Source of the DNA: JANRJY01 sp033763735
GTDB lineage: Bacteria; Bacteroidota; Bacteroidia; Cytophagales; UBA9547
Direction: 5' to 3'
DNA length: 36,466 bases
Assembly: GCA_033763735.1 (NCBI GenBank)
Contig: JANRJY010000028.1
Span: forward strand, 1 to 36,466
The translations under genes and the position numbers were made by a program. Under the pieces are notes generated by a model, which worked only from the letters and a program-made list of their open reading frames with translations, made no database searches and was not told the origin of the DNA. Numbering within the stretch: the stretch's first letter is position 1; the number at the start of each line of letters is the position of its first letter. Shown here in pieces: positions 15,742-23,873 of this stretch.

Positions 15742-17307
15742 TTAATTTTCATCAAAATAGATGACAAACTTGAATTCAAGAGGGTCAAATATTTGCAACA
15801 AAGTTGCAATAAAATTAGGTTTATGTAAATAAATATTCAAAAAATTATCATGTCGCTCCTGCAAACCGTTGTCGGGAAATAATCGATGTTTGATATTAAA
15901 AAGCTGGTTTAGTTGCTGCTCTTCACGCATTTCCAAGGCTTTCTTTAGTCTTTTCTCTATTTTTTCAATGCTTTTCAAAGCATCTGATTTTTCTGCATCT
16001 ACAAAATCAGCTAATGTTTTATCAATGACGACCGCTTTTGACTTTATTTGTTCAAAGACATGAATTAGCTCATTTCCATTGGTTTGCAACGAAAAATCAT
16101 TCATATTACATAAAGTAAAAAATCGCTCTTTTATAAATAAATCATCTTCAAACAATTCATTAATTGAAATTCCAAGTTTTAATAACTTTTCATTTTGACT
16201 ATGGTTGATATACAAAGCAAAGTTACGTGGCACTAATACCGGAAAATATACATCAGAAACATCAAAAAAAGACTTTAACTGCAACCAATAAGCAATTTCA
16301 GCAGGGCCACCTACATATGCAATATTCGGCAAAATTGTTTCTTGATACATTGGTCGCAATACTGCGTTAGGACTAAAAAACTCCGGATTTGAATCCAACT
16401 CATTTAGTAAATCTTCTTTGCTGAAACTAATATTGGTGTTAATAACTATATATTTCCCATTATTCCATTCTATTCTCTCCCGCAATCCCTCCTTCATATA
16501 AAAAATATTAATTGCACGAACGTGCAATTGTGGTTGGTATCCTAATTCTGATAGTTTTTGATTTGTATCAGATACTTTATTAAAGGCTATATTATTTATC
16601 AAATCATCTTTAAAATTTTGTACAAATAACTGCTTAAGCACTTTAGTGTTAGGATCTAAGATAACTAATCCATATTCAGCAAACAATGCATTCACTAAAA
16701 ATCGAGTTGCCTCTGAAAGGCTTTTATTTTGCAAATACGCTTGTTCGAACAAAGGTAATTTATCTCTAATCTGGTCAAAAACATGTTGAAACCCTTCTAA
16801 ATTAAAAATTCCGACTGGCCCTGTTTGTTCAGTAATCCATTCTATTTTTTTATTGAAAAGATAAAAATGATTGATCTCAGCTACATCATGATCTTCGGAT
16901 GCCATCCAGTACACAGGCACAAAATTGAGCTTAGGATATTCTTCGTTCAGCTTTTTTGTGAGATTAATTGTGGTTACAATTTTGTAAATGAAATACAAAG
17001 GTCCTGTGAACAAACAAAGTTGATGACCGGTGGTTACTGTGAAAGTATTTGATGAATTTAAACTTTCAATATTTGATTTAACAGATTCACTAATTTGAAT
17101 ATCGGCATATTGTTCATGTAGTGATTGCACTAAAACATTCCGATGATATGAATCAAATTTTCTTTTAGTAATTGCTTCTGAAATGCCGTCTAAATCCGGA
17201 TAGATATTATAAAATTGACTTAGTGTTGAATTACGATTAATATAATCCAAAAAAATGCCTGAAAATCGTTTCGTTTCCGATAAGTTCAGCTTCAGGGTAT
17301 GTCCCAT
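15742..17307 (-). CDS. bshC: Bacillithiol biosynthesis cysteine-adding enzyme
   Basis: Adds cysteine to glucosaminyl-malate in the last step of bacillithiol synthesis. 521 residues, the normal length. Recognisable regions are FTVTTGHQLCLFTGPLYF (89-106), FVPVYWMASEDHDVAEINHF, and the mid-protein block PNIAYVGGPAEIAYWLQLK followed by FFDVSDVYFPVLVPRNF, all hallmarks of BshC; a coiled coil (KSIEKIEKRLKKALEMREEQ) sits near the C-terminus as in characterised homologues. It starts 8 bases after the stop of the peptide-binding lipoprotein. bshA and bshB are not in the window, which is usual for Bacteroidota where the genes are scattered. Very confident of the family. Confidence 0.96.
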   Translation of the reverse strand: MGHTLKLNLSETKRFSGIFLDYINRNSTLSQFYNIYPDLDGISEAITKRKFDSYHRNVLVQSLHEQYADIQISESVKSNIESLNSSNTFTVTTGHQLCLFTGPLYFIYKIVTTINLTKKLNEEYPKLNFVPVYWMASEDHDVAEINHFYLFNKKIEWITEQTGPVGIFNLEGFQHVFDQIRDKLPLFEQAYLQNKSLSEATRFLVNALFAEYGLVILDPNTKVLKQLFVQNFKDDLINNIAFNKVSDTNQKLSELGYQPQLHVRAINIFYMKEGLRERIEWNNGKYIVINTNISFSKEDLLNELDSNPEFFSPNAVLRPMYQETILPNIAYVGGPAEIAYWLQLKSFFDVSDVYFPVLVPRNFALYINHSQNEKLLKLGISINELFEDDLFIKERFFTLCNMNDFSLQTNGNELIHVFEQIKSKAVVIDKTLADFVDAEKSDALKSIEKIEKRLKKALEMREEQQLNQLFNIKHRLFPDNGLQERHDNFLNIYLHKPNFIATLLQIFDPLEFKFVIYFDEN

Positions 17308-17315
17308 TGGATCAA

Positions 17316-19088
17316 TTATTTTCCTACAGCAACTCCCGTGGCTGGTTGAGAGAAATACACATCACTTAAGTCGCGATATTGCATAGCATTGCTCGGAAAC
17401 TTCTGTACAGTAGGTTGTAATAATCGGTATCCTTCATCGTACCAAAGCACTACTACCGGAGCATCAGCCATTAGGATTTGCTCGGCTTTCATAAAGTTAT
17501 CAAATGCTTCAACTTCAGTTTTCGAATTCAACCCTTTTACATAAAAATCATCAAAAGCCGAATTTACATAACGTGCCATGTTAGGATATGATTTGTCGTT
17601 TTTAGAAGCCGGTACTTCTTTGCCGTAAAACAAATACAAGAAGTTTTCAGGATTTGGAAAATCAGCAATCCATCCAATTCGGAAGAAATCTGTTTTTCCA
17701 TTTAAAACATTTTCAATATGCTGTGCAAAAGGCAATATTTGTAGTTCGATGTCAATGTTCAAATTATCTTTTAATTGTTTCTGAACTTCCACAGCAACAT
17801 TTTTATTTCTTTCCGCATCCGAATTTAAAACCAATTGCACTTTGGGAAAACCTTTGCCACTTGGATAACCAGCTTTTGACAAGAAGTATTTGGCTGAGTC
17901 AATGTTCAAGTCGTAACCTTTGATTTTCTCGATATCATAATTTTGAAATACAGGAGGCGTAACTCCGTTTAAACCAGCTTTATAACCTTCTCCTTGAAGT
18001 ACAAATTCAAGTATTTTGCGTCTGTCAATAGCATAACTTATCGCTTTCCTGATATTTTTATTTTTAAACAATTCACTTTGATTATTAAAAGTCAAATAAT
18101 GTGTCGCCATTTCTGGTTTGCGTTGCAATTGATACTGTGTATACTCACCTTTTTTGGTTTTGTCCATTGCATCTTCTACTATCTCAATAATGTTATCTGT
18201 AGGCAATCGATATACCATATCTAAATTTCCTTTTTTGAACTCGAACAATTCAGCTTTACGATCTTTAATAAAAGTGACACTGATTGCATCGAAAAATGGC
18301 AGTTTGTTACCTACTGAATCTTGACCCCAGTAATTAGGATTGCGCTTTAATATAATTGAAATATCTTCTTCAATAGATGAAAGATAAAATGGACCTGTAC
18401 CAACCGGATGAATTCTCATCTCAAGACCATATTTGTCATAAGCTTCTTTTGGAAAAACGAAGGTGAATGACCTTGCTAATTGATAAAGAAATATTGAAGA
18501 GGGTTTTTCCAATGAAAATTGAACCGTATAATCGTCAATTACTTTGATGCCTTCAATTTCAAAATCGGGTTTGGCAACAAATAAAGTAGCATTGAAATAT
18601 GCGGTTGCACCTTTAATAACATCTTTGAAAATATGAAATCCTTGATTGTTAGGATTTTGAGTACATAAGAAAGTAAAACAATATTTAACATCTGATGCTT
18701 TGAGTTCGCGACCTTTTCCATCTGGGAAACAAACATCATCATGAAATTTAATTCCTTTTCTAAGTTTGAAAGTGTAAACGGTTCCTGTTTCGTCCACGGT
18801 CCACGACTCGGCAATACCAGGCTTTAAGGTAAGATCTGATTGATTAAATTTTAACAAACCTTCATATACTTGACAAGCGACTCTGTATGAAAATGCATCA
18901 GTAAGGTTTGGTGGAAACAAGGTTTTAATATATTCCGACTCATTCATGCGGAATACGCCACCATAAAATTTGCCTCCATTAGCAGGCGTTAAACCACTTG
19001 AAGCATTTTGCTCTTTTTCAGATTTACCACAAGACAAAATAAATAATACAACTGAGACTAAAAAGAAAAACTTCCTAAGCATTTTCAT
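17316..19088 (-). CDS. Oligopeptide/dipeptide-type ABC transporter substrate-binding lipoprotein (SBP family 5)
   Basis: 590 residues. The signal peptide ends in a lipobox FILSC with Cys20, so it is a lipoprotein. The SBP_bac_5 fold is shown by YEGLLKFNQSDLTLKPGIAE then SWTVDETGTVYTFKLRKGIK and DDVCFPDG, GTGPFYLSSIEEDISI, LKRNPNYWG and the later KNIRKAISYAIDRRKIL. Such proteins capture peptides, nickel or other ligands for an ABC permease. No permease or ATPase gene is adjacent; instead bshC and a ZIP transporter follow within 8 and 11 bases. The ligand cannot be read from sequence. It is the first gene of this three-gene unit and has its own promoter. Confidence 0.92.
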   Translation of the reverse strand: MKMLRKFFFLVSVVLFILSCGKSEKEQNASSGLTPANGGKFYGGVFRMNESEYIKTLFPPNLTDAFSYRVACQVYEGLLKFNQSDLTLKPGIAESWTVDETGTVYTFKLRKGIKFHDDVCFPDGKGRELKASDVKYCFTFLCTQNPNNQGFHIFKDVIKGATAYFNATLFVAKPDFEIEGIKVIDDYTVQFSLEKPSSIFLYQLARSFTFVFPKEAYDKYGLEMRIHPVGTGPFYLSSIEEDISIILKRNPNYWGQDSVGNKLPFFDAISVTFIKDRKAELFEFKKGNLDMVYRLPTDNIIEIVEDAMDKTKKGEYTQYQLQRKPEMATHYLTFNNQSELFKNKNIRKAISYAIDRRKILEFVLQGEGYKAGLNGVTPPVFQNYDIEKIKGYDLNIDSAKYFLSKAGYPSGKGFPKVQLVLNSDAERNKNVAVEVQKQLKDNLNIDIELQILPFAQHIENVLNGKTDFFRIGWIADFPNPENFLYLFYGKEVPASKNDKSYPNMARYVNSAFDDFYVKGLNSKTEVEAFDNFMKAEQILMADAPVVVLWYDEGYRLLQPTVQKFPSNAMQYRDLSDVYFSQPATGVAVGK

Positions 19089-19123
19089 ATTTGACTGTAC
19101 ACAAAATAGGATAATTCAAAACG

Positions 19124-19154
19124 CGAAAGTAGTACTAAGCCATTATTAATCAAA
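19124..19154 (-). promoter_or_regulatory. Promoter of the SBP-bshC-ZIP operon (TTTG-N19-TACTTTCG)
   Basis: TTTG at 19154-19151 and TACTTTCG at 19131-19124 on the minus strand, 19 bases apart; 7 of 8 to TAnnTTTG. A start near 19119 leaves about 31 bases of leader. It lies in the 73-base gap after xthA, showing the operon is separately transcribed. Confidence 0.55.
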
Positions 19155-19161
19155 ATTTATT

Positions 19162-19923
19162 CTAATTTATCTCTAACAAAGTAGGACAATGGTCTGAATG
19201 TTTGGCTTCTGACAAAATCATTGCCTTAGTTAACCGATTAGTTAAATTCTCACTTGCCGATTGATAATCGATTCGCCAACCTAAATTTTTAGCTCTTGAA
19301 CCCGCTCGGTAGCTCCACCAAGTATAATTATGGGGTTCTTTGTTAAAATGCCTGAATGTGTCAACAAAGCCAGAATTGAAAAAACTTTCCATCCATGCGC
19401 GTTCTTCAGGTAGAAAACCAGATGATTTTGCATTTGAAACCGGATTATGGATATCTATTGGTTTGTGACAGATATTATAATCTCCTACTATTATTAATCC
19501 TTGCGTTTGTTTTTTCAATGCATTGGCATAATTATAAAAATCATCTAACCATTTGTATTTAAACTGTTGCCTTTCATCACCCGTAGTGCCCGATGGCATA
19601 TATACATTCATGATGCTAAAGTCTTTAAAATCAGCCCTAATAACCCTTCCTTCAATGTCATAAGCTTGCATTCCGCAGCCATAAGATACATTTTGCGGTT
19701 CAATTTTTGAGAAAATTGCCACGCCACTATATCCCTTTTTTTCAGCAGGGTACCAATAAAGTTTATATCCCATTTTTTCAAATTCCTTAACATCAACAAC
19801 ATCAGGAGTTGCTTTAATTTCTTGCATACAAAAAACATCCGGATTACTTGCATGCAACCATGATTCAAGTCCTTTGGATTGGGCTGAACGAAGTCCGTTT
19901 ACGTTATAAGATATGATTCGCAT
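19162..19923 (-). CDS. xthA: Exodeoxyribonuclease III (AP endonuclease)
   Basis: Repairs abasic sites and degrades DNA from 3' ends; EEP fold, Mg-dependent. 253 residues. The catalytic set is complete: Asn7 (SYNVNGLR), Glu35 (CMQEIKA), Tyr108 (NVYMPSG), Asp148 and Asn150 (IVGDYNICH), and Asp244-His245 in KHSDHCPTLL. The first ATG is 6 bases from an eight-unit 7-bp tandem repeat, so the leader of this message is repetitive DNA. It is the last gene of a minus-strand run that starts at the IscA-like gene; whether it is read from that run or from within the repeat is unclear, as no -7 box was found. Confidence 0.96.
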   Translation of the reverse strand: MRIISYNVNGLRSAQSKGLESWLHASNPDVFCMQEIKATPDVVDVKEFEKMGYKLYWYPAEKKGYSGVAIFSKIEPQNVSYGCGMQAYDIEGRVIRADFKDFSIMNVYMPSGTTGDERQQFKYKWLDDFYNYANALKKQTQGLIIVGDYNICHKPIDIHNPVSNAKSSGFLPEERAWMESFFNSGFVDTFRHFNKEPHNYTWWSYRAGSRAKNLGWRIDYQSASENLTNRLTKAMILSEAKHSDHCPTLLEIN

Positions 19924-19929
19924 TGAGAA

Positions 19930-19985
19930 ATGTTAAATGTTAAATGTTATATGTTAAATGTTAAATGTTAAATGTTAAATGGTAA
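19930..19985. repeat. Heptanucleotide tandem repeat, 8 units of ATGTTAA
   Basis: Eight consecutive 7-bp units read on the plus strand: ATGTTAA at 19930, 19937, 19951, 19958, 19965 and 19972, with single changes at 19944 (ATGTTAT) and 19979 (ATGGTAA). On the transcribed strand of xthA it is TTAACAT repeated, ending 6 bases before the ATG. A 7-base unit is not a multiple of three; here it is non-coding, so length change would alter spacing and leader rather than a protein. Confidence 0.95.
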
Positions 19986-20001
19986 AATTTTATTAATATT
20001 T

Positions 20002-20349
20002 CTAAATTCCAATTTCATTAAAATATTCAATTGCCATCATTTTAAGGAATTTTTCTTGTTCATCAACCGATAGAAACGGCAAGTCAGACACTTTGTTCCA
20101 ATGTGGCCATCCATCCTGATCTTTATGTGATAATGAATAAAAACCTGCCTGACTAAGGAGTTTGCATGTTGCTATATGCATTAAATCTTGTTTTTGTTCT
20201 TTTGAAAAATTCTGTACGCCTTTTCCAAGTTCTTGCACACCTATTAAAAAAAGTATGCCATTCAAGTCTGGTTTTTTACCAAATGTTTGAGATAATTTTG
20301 CACAAAGTTGATTATAGCTTGAATTAAGTTCTACTTCTCTTAAGTCCAT
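20002..20349 (-). CDS. Conserved hypothetical protein, Bacteroidota
   Basis: 115 residues, no signal peptide or membrane segment, so probably cytoplasmic. Striking segments are LNGILFLIGVQELGKG (about residues 29-44), FSKEQKQDLMHIATCKLLSQ and KDQDGWPHWN. I have a sense of seeing this pattern in many Bacteroidota as an uncharacterised small protein but cannot name a family. It begins 5 bases after the stop of the carboxypeptidase-like-domain gene, so the two are co-transcribed, and it ends just before the heptamer repeat and xthA. No function should be assumed. Confidence 0.78.
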   Translation of the reverse strand: MDLREVELNSSYNQLCAKLSQTFGKKPDLNGILFLIGVQELGKGVQNFSKEQKQDLMHIATCKLLSQAGFYSLSHKDQDGWPHWNKVSDLPFLSVDEQEKFLKMMAIEYFNEIGI

Positions 20350-20354
20350 AATTA

Positions 20355-20984
20355 TTATTCATCGTATGCCGATTTGGATTTGTTTTTACGAACGGTTCGT
20401 ACCAAATTTGACCATGCGTATGGGTTAAACATCTGAAAACCTTGTGTATTGCCTATGCTACCCCCTGGATACATTTGATTGCGAAGTGAGTATCGGGCGT
20501 TTTCACCTGATGAGGGAGCAGCATTTCTAATTAACTTAGCAAGTAATCGAGGATCCAGATTATTGGACATTCGGTTGTAATTCCATTGATCAGATGATGA
20601 CATTGAAAGAAATGCTTGTTTGAAAACTTCCTCAGTAGGATATGGGAATATTTCAACAATTGGCAGATATATTGTGTCCTCTGTAAGTTCAACAATCAAT
20701 GTTACGCTTTGCTTTTCAGATTTTGGGACCACTATTTCTTTTTTCTTGTAACCCAAAGCAGCTATTATTACTGTGTCGCCAACCAAAGTGGGCAACGTAA
20801 AAAACCCAGCATCATTAGTAAGTGTACCTCTTCCTGCTTTAGGGACATATACTGTGACCCCTGGAATTCCATACAAACTATCGCCCCCAACAATTAATCC
20901 AGAAAACTGAACAATATTAGATGAGCCTTGGCCAAATGCTTCACAGAACATTAAAAAAATAACAAGTACGAGAATCTTTTTCAT
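20355..20984 (-). CDS. Secreted protein with carboxypeptidase-regulatory-like (CarboxypepD_reg) domain
   Basis: 209 residues with a signal peptide (1-19, ending CEAFGQ). The mature N-terminus is a beta-sandwich of the CarboxypepD_reg-like type: FSGLIVGGDSLYGIPGVTVY, GRGTLTNDAGFFTLP, VGDTVIIAALGYKKKEIVVP (about 28-100). In Bacteroidota this domain usually opens TonB-dependent receptors, but here there is no plug or barrel; instead a 100-residue tail with YPTEEVFKQAFLSM, NNLDPRLLAKLIRNAA and NPYAWSNLVRTVRK follows. It is the short stand-alone form seen in this phylum. It lies between the IscA-like gene (49-base gap) and a conserved hypothetical (5-base gap). Role unknown, periplasmic or outer-membrane location inferred. 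Confidence 0.85.
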   Translation of the reverse strand: MKKILVLVIFLMFCEAFGQGSSNIVQFSGLIVGGDSLYGIPGVTVYVPKAGRGTLTNDAGFFTLPTLVGDTVIIAALGYKKKEIVVPKSEKQSVTLIVELTEDTIYLPIVEIFPYPTEEVFKQAFLSMSSSDQWNYNRMSNNLDPRLLAKLIRNAAPSSGENARYSLRNQMYPGGSIGNTQGFQMFNPYAWSNLVRTVRKNKSKSAYDE

Positions 20985-21033
20985 TAAATATCAGTTATAT
21001 CTAAGTATATATTTTAATCAAATATTTGTTCTA

Positions 21034-21321
21034 TCATATTGAAAAAACAAAGCCTCTCTGATTATTTTCTTCAATAAAATCAATTTTGACGCCTGCAATG
21101 TATAAAATTTGTTTCTTATCGATAATGATTTTAATACCATTATAATCATATTGTTTGTCATTTCCAGATTTAGTATCAAATCCAATTAAGTAACCGGAAC
21201 CCGAACATCCTGAGCCCTTAATTCCTAATCGCAAACTAAATGAAGCGTCAATTCCTTTAATCTGCATCATTTTTTTTATTTCATCACAGGCAATATCAGA
21301 AATGGTAAATGGCAAATTCAT
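21034..21321 (-). CDS. HesB/IscA-family protein lacking the C-terminal CGCG motif
   Basis: 95 residues from the ATG at 21321 (a TTG two codons earlier is open but overlaps a candidate -7 box). The A-type Fe-S carrier fold is clear: ITISD-like start, LRLGIKGSGCSGSGYLIGFD with the first conserved Cys, and GIKIIIDKKQILYIAGVKIDF. Canonical members end with a CGCG pair ligating iron or cluster; this one ends at NNQRGFVFSI and a stop. I read past the stop in all frames of this strand and no CGCG-encoding stretch follows, so it is not a frameshift. It may carry iron by other ligands or act as a chaperone. Similar short forms probably exist in the lineage. Confidence 0.88.
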   Translation of the reverse strand: MNLPFTISDIACDEIKKMMQIKGIDASFSLRLGIKGSGCSGSGYLIGFDTKSGNDKQYDYNGIKIIIDKKQILYIAGVKIDFIEENNQRGFVFSI

Positions 21322-21324
21322 ATT

Positions 21325-21353
21325 CAAAATTAAGTTGAAAAAATTTAATTCAA
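21325..21353 (-). promoter_or_regulatory. Candidate promoter of the IscA-like gene (TTG-N18-TAATTTTG)
   Basis: Minus-strand TTG at 21353-21351, then TAATTTTG at 21332-21325 after 18 bases. The ATG follows 3 bases later, so transcription would begin at or next to the start codon (leaderless). Supported by the boxes only. Confidence 0.4.
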
Positions 21354-21398
21354 TTGGGAATCAAAAAAATAACCAAATTTGGGTTCAAAATAAAAGCT

Positions 21399-21920
21399 AT
21401 GGAACCCATATTTGACATTTTAAAAATAACACTTCCTGCCATCACTGTACTATATGCAGTATTTCTGATAGTTCGATCGTTTCTGAATAATGAATATCAA
21501 AAAAAACTTATAGATATTAAATTAGACAACACAAAAATTGTGCTTCCTATACGATTGCAAGCATATGAAAGAGTGTGCTTATTACTGGAGCGAATTTCAC
21601 TTAACAACCTTATTATCAGAGTTAATGATCCTAGTTTTAGTAGTTTACAATTACAACAAAAATTATTGCAAGAAATAAGAAATGAATACAATCATAACTT
21701 GTCACAACAGGTTTATATGAGTGAAGAGGCCTGGGGTATGGTTCGAAAAAGCATAGAAGATTTAGTAGGAATTATCAATTCAGCCGGTGAATTAGTAGAT
21801 AAAAATGACAGAGGAATAGAACTTGCAAAAAAGATTTTTGAAAATTTGTTAAACAGACCCAAAGATCCAATTCAAGAAGCTTTGTCATTTGTAAAATCAG
21901 AAATAAGAAGCGTATTTTAA
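21399..21920 (+). CDS. Membrane-anchored conserved Bacteroidota protein (DUF7935-like)
   Basis: 173 residues from the ATG at 21399 (the frame is open to 21354). One N-terminal membrane anchor (about 9-28, ITLPAITVLYAVFLIVRSFL) followed by a helical cytoplasmic domain. Recognisable conserved stretches: PIRLQAYERVCLLLERIS, NNLIIRVNDPSFSSLQLQ, IRNEYNHNLSQQVYMSEEAW, and the tail EALSFVKSEIRSVF. I recognise the family as widespread in Bacteroidota and believe it is numbered DUF7935, which I cannot verify. It is divergent from the IscA-like gene across 77 bases. Function unknown; a monocistronic housekeeping role is only a guess. Confidence 0.85.
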   Translation: MEPIFDILKITLPAITVLYAVFLIVRSFLNNEYQKKLIDIKLDNTKIVLPIRLQAYERVCLLLERISLNNLIIRVNDPSFSSLQLQQKLLQEIRNEYNHNLSQQVYMSEEAWGMVRKSIEDLVGIINSAGELVDKNDRGIELAKKIFENLLNRPKDPIQEALSFVKSEIRSVF

Positions 21921-22028
21921 AGTTTATACATTGATTGTGTGGATAATATTTTTAGTTAATTATTTTACATTATGCATACATCCAATTATATTTAAAAAAT
22001 GATTTAAGATTACGCTATATTTTAACGG

Positions 22029-23105
22029 ATGGTTAGTAACGAATTTTTGTTCTTTGCAGTATTTATTCTATTTGTTGTTGGAATATTATTGCTCGATTTA
22101 GGCGTATTTTCAAAAGAAAGTAAAACAGTCACATTTAAGGTAGCTGCTCTTTGGAGCGCCATTTGGGTATTGTTTGCACTTTCTTTTTATACTTTTTTGA
22201 ATTTTTATGGTCATATCATACATGGCATTTATGATATGGATAAGTTACAAGAAGTAACTACCAAATATTTGCAGCATGTAACCTTGATTCCTGACAACTT
22301 TGAAGCCAGTGTGGATAATTACCGAAGGGTACAATCATTAGAATTTATAACCGGCTATTTGGTTGAATATGCACTCTCTGTAGATAATATATTTGTAATG
22401 ATGCTTATTTTTTCTTCATTTAATGTTAGAGAAAAATTTTATAAAAAAGTACTTTTTTGGGGCATTATGGGCGCTATTGTGATGCGCTTTGGCTTCATAT
22501 TTTCAGGTTCCGCTTTAATTAACAAATTTGAATGGATATTATATTTGTTTGGAGGGCTTTTGATTTTTTCAGGTGGTAAAATATTTTTTCAAAAAGAAGA
22601 GGACGAAAGCATTGATACAGACAAACATCCTATTGTAAAGTTTTGTACTCGATATTTTCCGGTTTTTCCTAAGTATGTGAGCGATAGGTTTTTAGTTCGT
22701 AAAAAAGGTGTTTTAATGATTACCCCTTTATTTGTAGTTTTACTGATTGTAGAGTTTACTGATTTAATATTTGCAATTGATTCAGTTCCGGCAGTTTTTG
22801 CTGTAACTAAAGACCCTTATATAGTTTTTTTCTCTAATATTTTTGCAATATTGGGACTACGATCCATGTTTTTCTTTTTGGCCAATATTTTACCATTATT
22901 CCATTACTTGAAAACAGGTCTTGGCTTTTTATTGGTTTTTATTGGGGTCAAAATGTTAGTCCCACACGATGTGCTACATGAAATTGGATTTCAAACATCT
23001 CACTCATTAATTGTAATAATTGTTATATTGGGATCAAGCATTGCAGCTTCTCTATTGTTCCCTCCTAAGGAAAAAAAACATGCAGTTATAAAAACTGATT
23101 TATAG
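22029..23105 (+). CDS. TerC/Alx family integral membrane protein
   Basis: 358 residues, about nine hydrophobic helices. The TerC signatures are present: DLGVFSKES after helix 1, the acidic intramembrane motif EYALSVDNIFVMM (113-125, with Asp119), LRSMFFFL, and the second acidic motif LIVEFTDLIFAIDSVPAVFA (about 240-259). Family members such as E. coli Alx export manganese, and others are linked to tellurite tolerance or metal loading of exported proteins. No yybP-ykoY manganese riboswitch was recognised in the 108 bases upstream, only a weak TATATTTT box. Its stop overlaps the end of the convergent BatE-like gene by 6 bases. Substrate unproven. Confidence 0.92.
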   Translation: MVSNEFLFFAVFILFVVGILLLDLGVFSKESKTVTFKVAALWSAIWVLFALSFYTFLNFYGHIIHGIYDMDKLQEVTTKYLQHVTLIPDNFEASVDNYRRVQSLEFITGYLVEYALSVDNIFVMMLIFSSFNVREKFYKKVLFWGIMGAIVMRFGFIFSGSALINKFEWILYLFGGLLIFSGGKIFFQKEEDESIDTDKHPIVKFCTRYFPVFPKYVSDRFLVRKKGVLMITPLFVVLLIVEFTDLIFAIDSVPAVFAVTKDPYIVFFSNIFAILGLRSMFFFLANILPLFHYLKTGLGFLLVFIGVKMLVPHDVLHEIGFQTSHSLIVIIVILGSSIAASLLFPPKEKKHAVIKTDL

Positions 23106-23843
23106 CAAATTCAGATTCGATTTTCTGATATAATATGTTTGCCCTTGGTAAACAATTTTTGACCATCCTTCTTCATTTGACAAAACAACTACCCTGCTTC
23201 CTTTTTTGATAGTTTGGACTGCATTAGCAGCAGCAGAAGGACCAGACATTAGAATGGATTTGTCCTGAAGTACTATTGCTTTATGTTTTATAAATATGCT
23301 TTCAGCTTGATTAATAAAATACGCTGATATTAGTAATAGAATAATAAAGAAAAAAGGACTTGAAGTAGAAATGCCTCTTATGAAAAATAAATTTGTAGCC
23401 AAAGCCATAAAATACACCAACACCATACCCATTACGATAATATTTATTTCAAAGTGGTAATTTTTGTATAGTGTTGAAAAGAATTCCAAATCAGAGTATT
23501 CATAGCCTTCAAATTTATTTTTGTCGGCTATTTCTTTCATTTTATTGAATACTTTTTTTTCGGGAAAGTTCTCATAAAAAAAATTAAAAAAGTAAAGAGC
23601 TTCGGCATGATCGCCCCAAGCATCCTTTATGAATGCCATTTTAAGTAATGATTGTGGCGTGAATTGTCGTTCTTTTTGAAATAAATTAAAATATATTTGG
23701 TAGGCTTCACTGTATTTTTTTTGTTGATAAAGCTGGTCGGCTCTTGCCAAAAGGTCGTCATGCTTATAAGCAAATGATAAATTAAATGATGTTAGAACGA
23801 GAAGCCCTGAAAGAGCAAATAAAATAACTGTATTCTTTTGCAT
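23100..23843 (-). CDS. BatE-like TPR/SH3 membrane protein
   Basis: 247 residues: signal peptide or first helix (1-25), TPR region (about 28-110, ADQLYQQKKYSEAYQIYFNL, AWGDHAEALYFFNFFYENFP), two membrane helices (131-153 and 163-179), then a bacterial SH3 domain (188-247, with KKGSRVVVLSNEEGWSKIVY and GQTYYIRKSNLNLL). TPR plus SH3b is the layout of BatE from the Bacteroidota aerotolerance (Bat) operon, but batA-D are absent here, so I call it BatE-like only. It converges with and overlaps TerC by 6 bases. Its promoter faces the tRNA-Lys promoter. Confidence 0.85.
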   Translation of the reverse strand: MQKNTVILFALSGLLVLTSFNLSFAYKHDDLLARADQLYQQKKYSEAYQIYFNLFQKERQFTPQSLLKMAFIKDAWGDHAEALYFFNFFYENFPEKKVFNKMKEIADKNKFEGYEYSDLEFFSTLYKNYHFEINIIVMGMVLVYFMALATNLFFIRGISTSSPFFFIILLLISAYFINQAESIFIKHKAIVLQDKSILMSGPSAAANAVQTIKKGSRVVVLSNEEGWSKIVYQGQTYYIRKSNLNLL

Positions 23844-23867
23844 AATTAAATGAAGCTGCTACATTTG
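23837..23867 (+). promoter_or_regulatory. Promoter of tRNA-Lys (TTTG-N19-TACATTTG)
   Basis: TTTG at 23837-23840 and TACATTTG at 23860-23867 with exactly 19 bases between: a perfect Bacteroidota sigma-A promoter. A start near 23872 gives a 5' leader of about 45 bases before the tRNA. The -33 box lies inside the first codons of the BatE-like gene on the other strand. Confidence 0.75.
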
Positions 23868-23873
23868 CAGTCC

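Noticed and set aside
20355..20984. Truncated TonB-dependent receptor
   Set aside because: The carboxypeptidase-like domain is followed by a distinct, orderly tail and a normal stop, with no barrel remnants downstream, so it is a complete short protein.
21921..22028. Manganese (yybP-ykoY) riboswitch before the TerC gene
   Set aside because: None of the conserved loop sequences are present in this short AT-rich leader.
23100..23843. True batE of an aerotolerance operon
   Set aside because: The domain layout matches, but no batA-D or MoxR gene is near; kept as BatE-like only.
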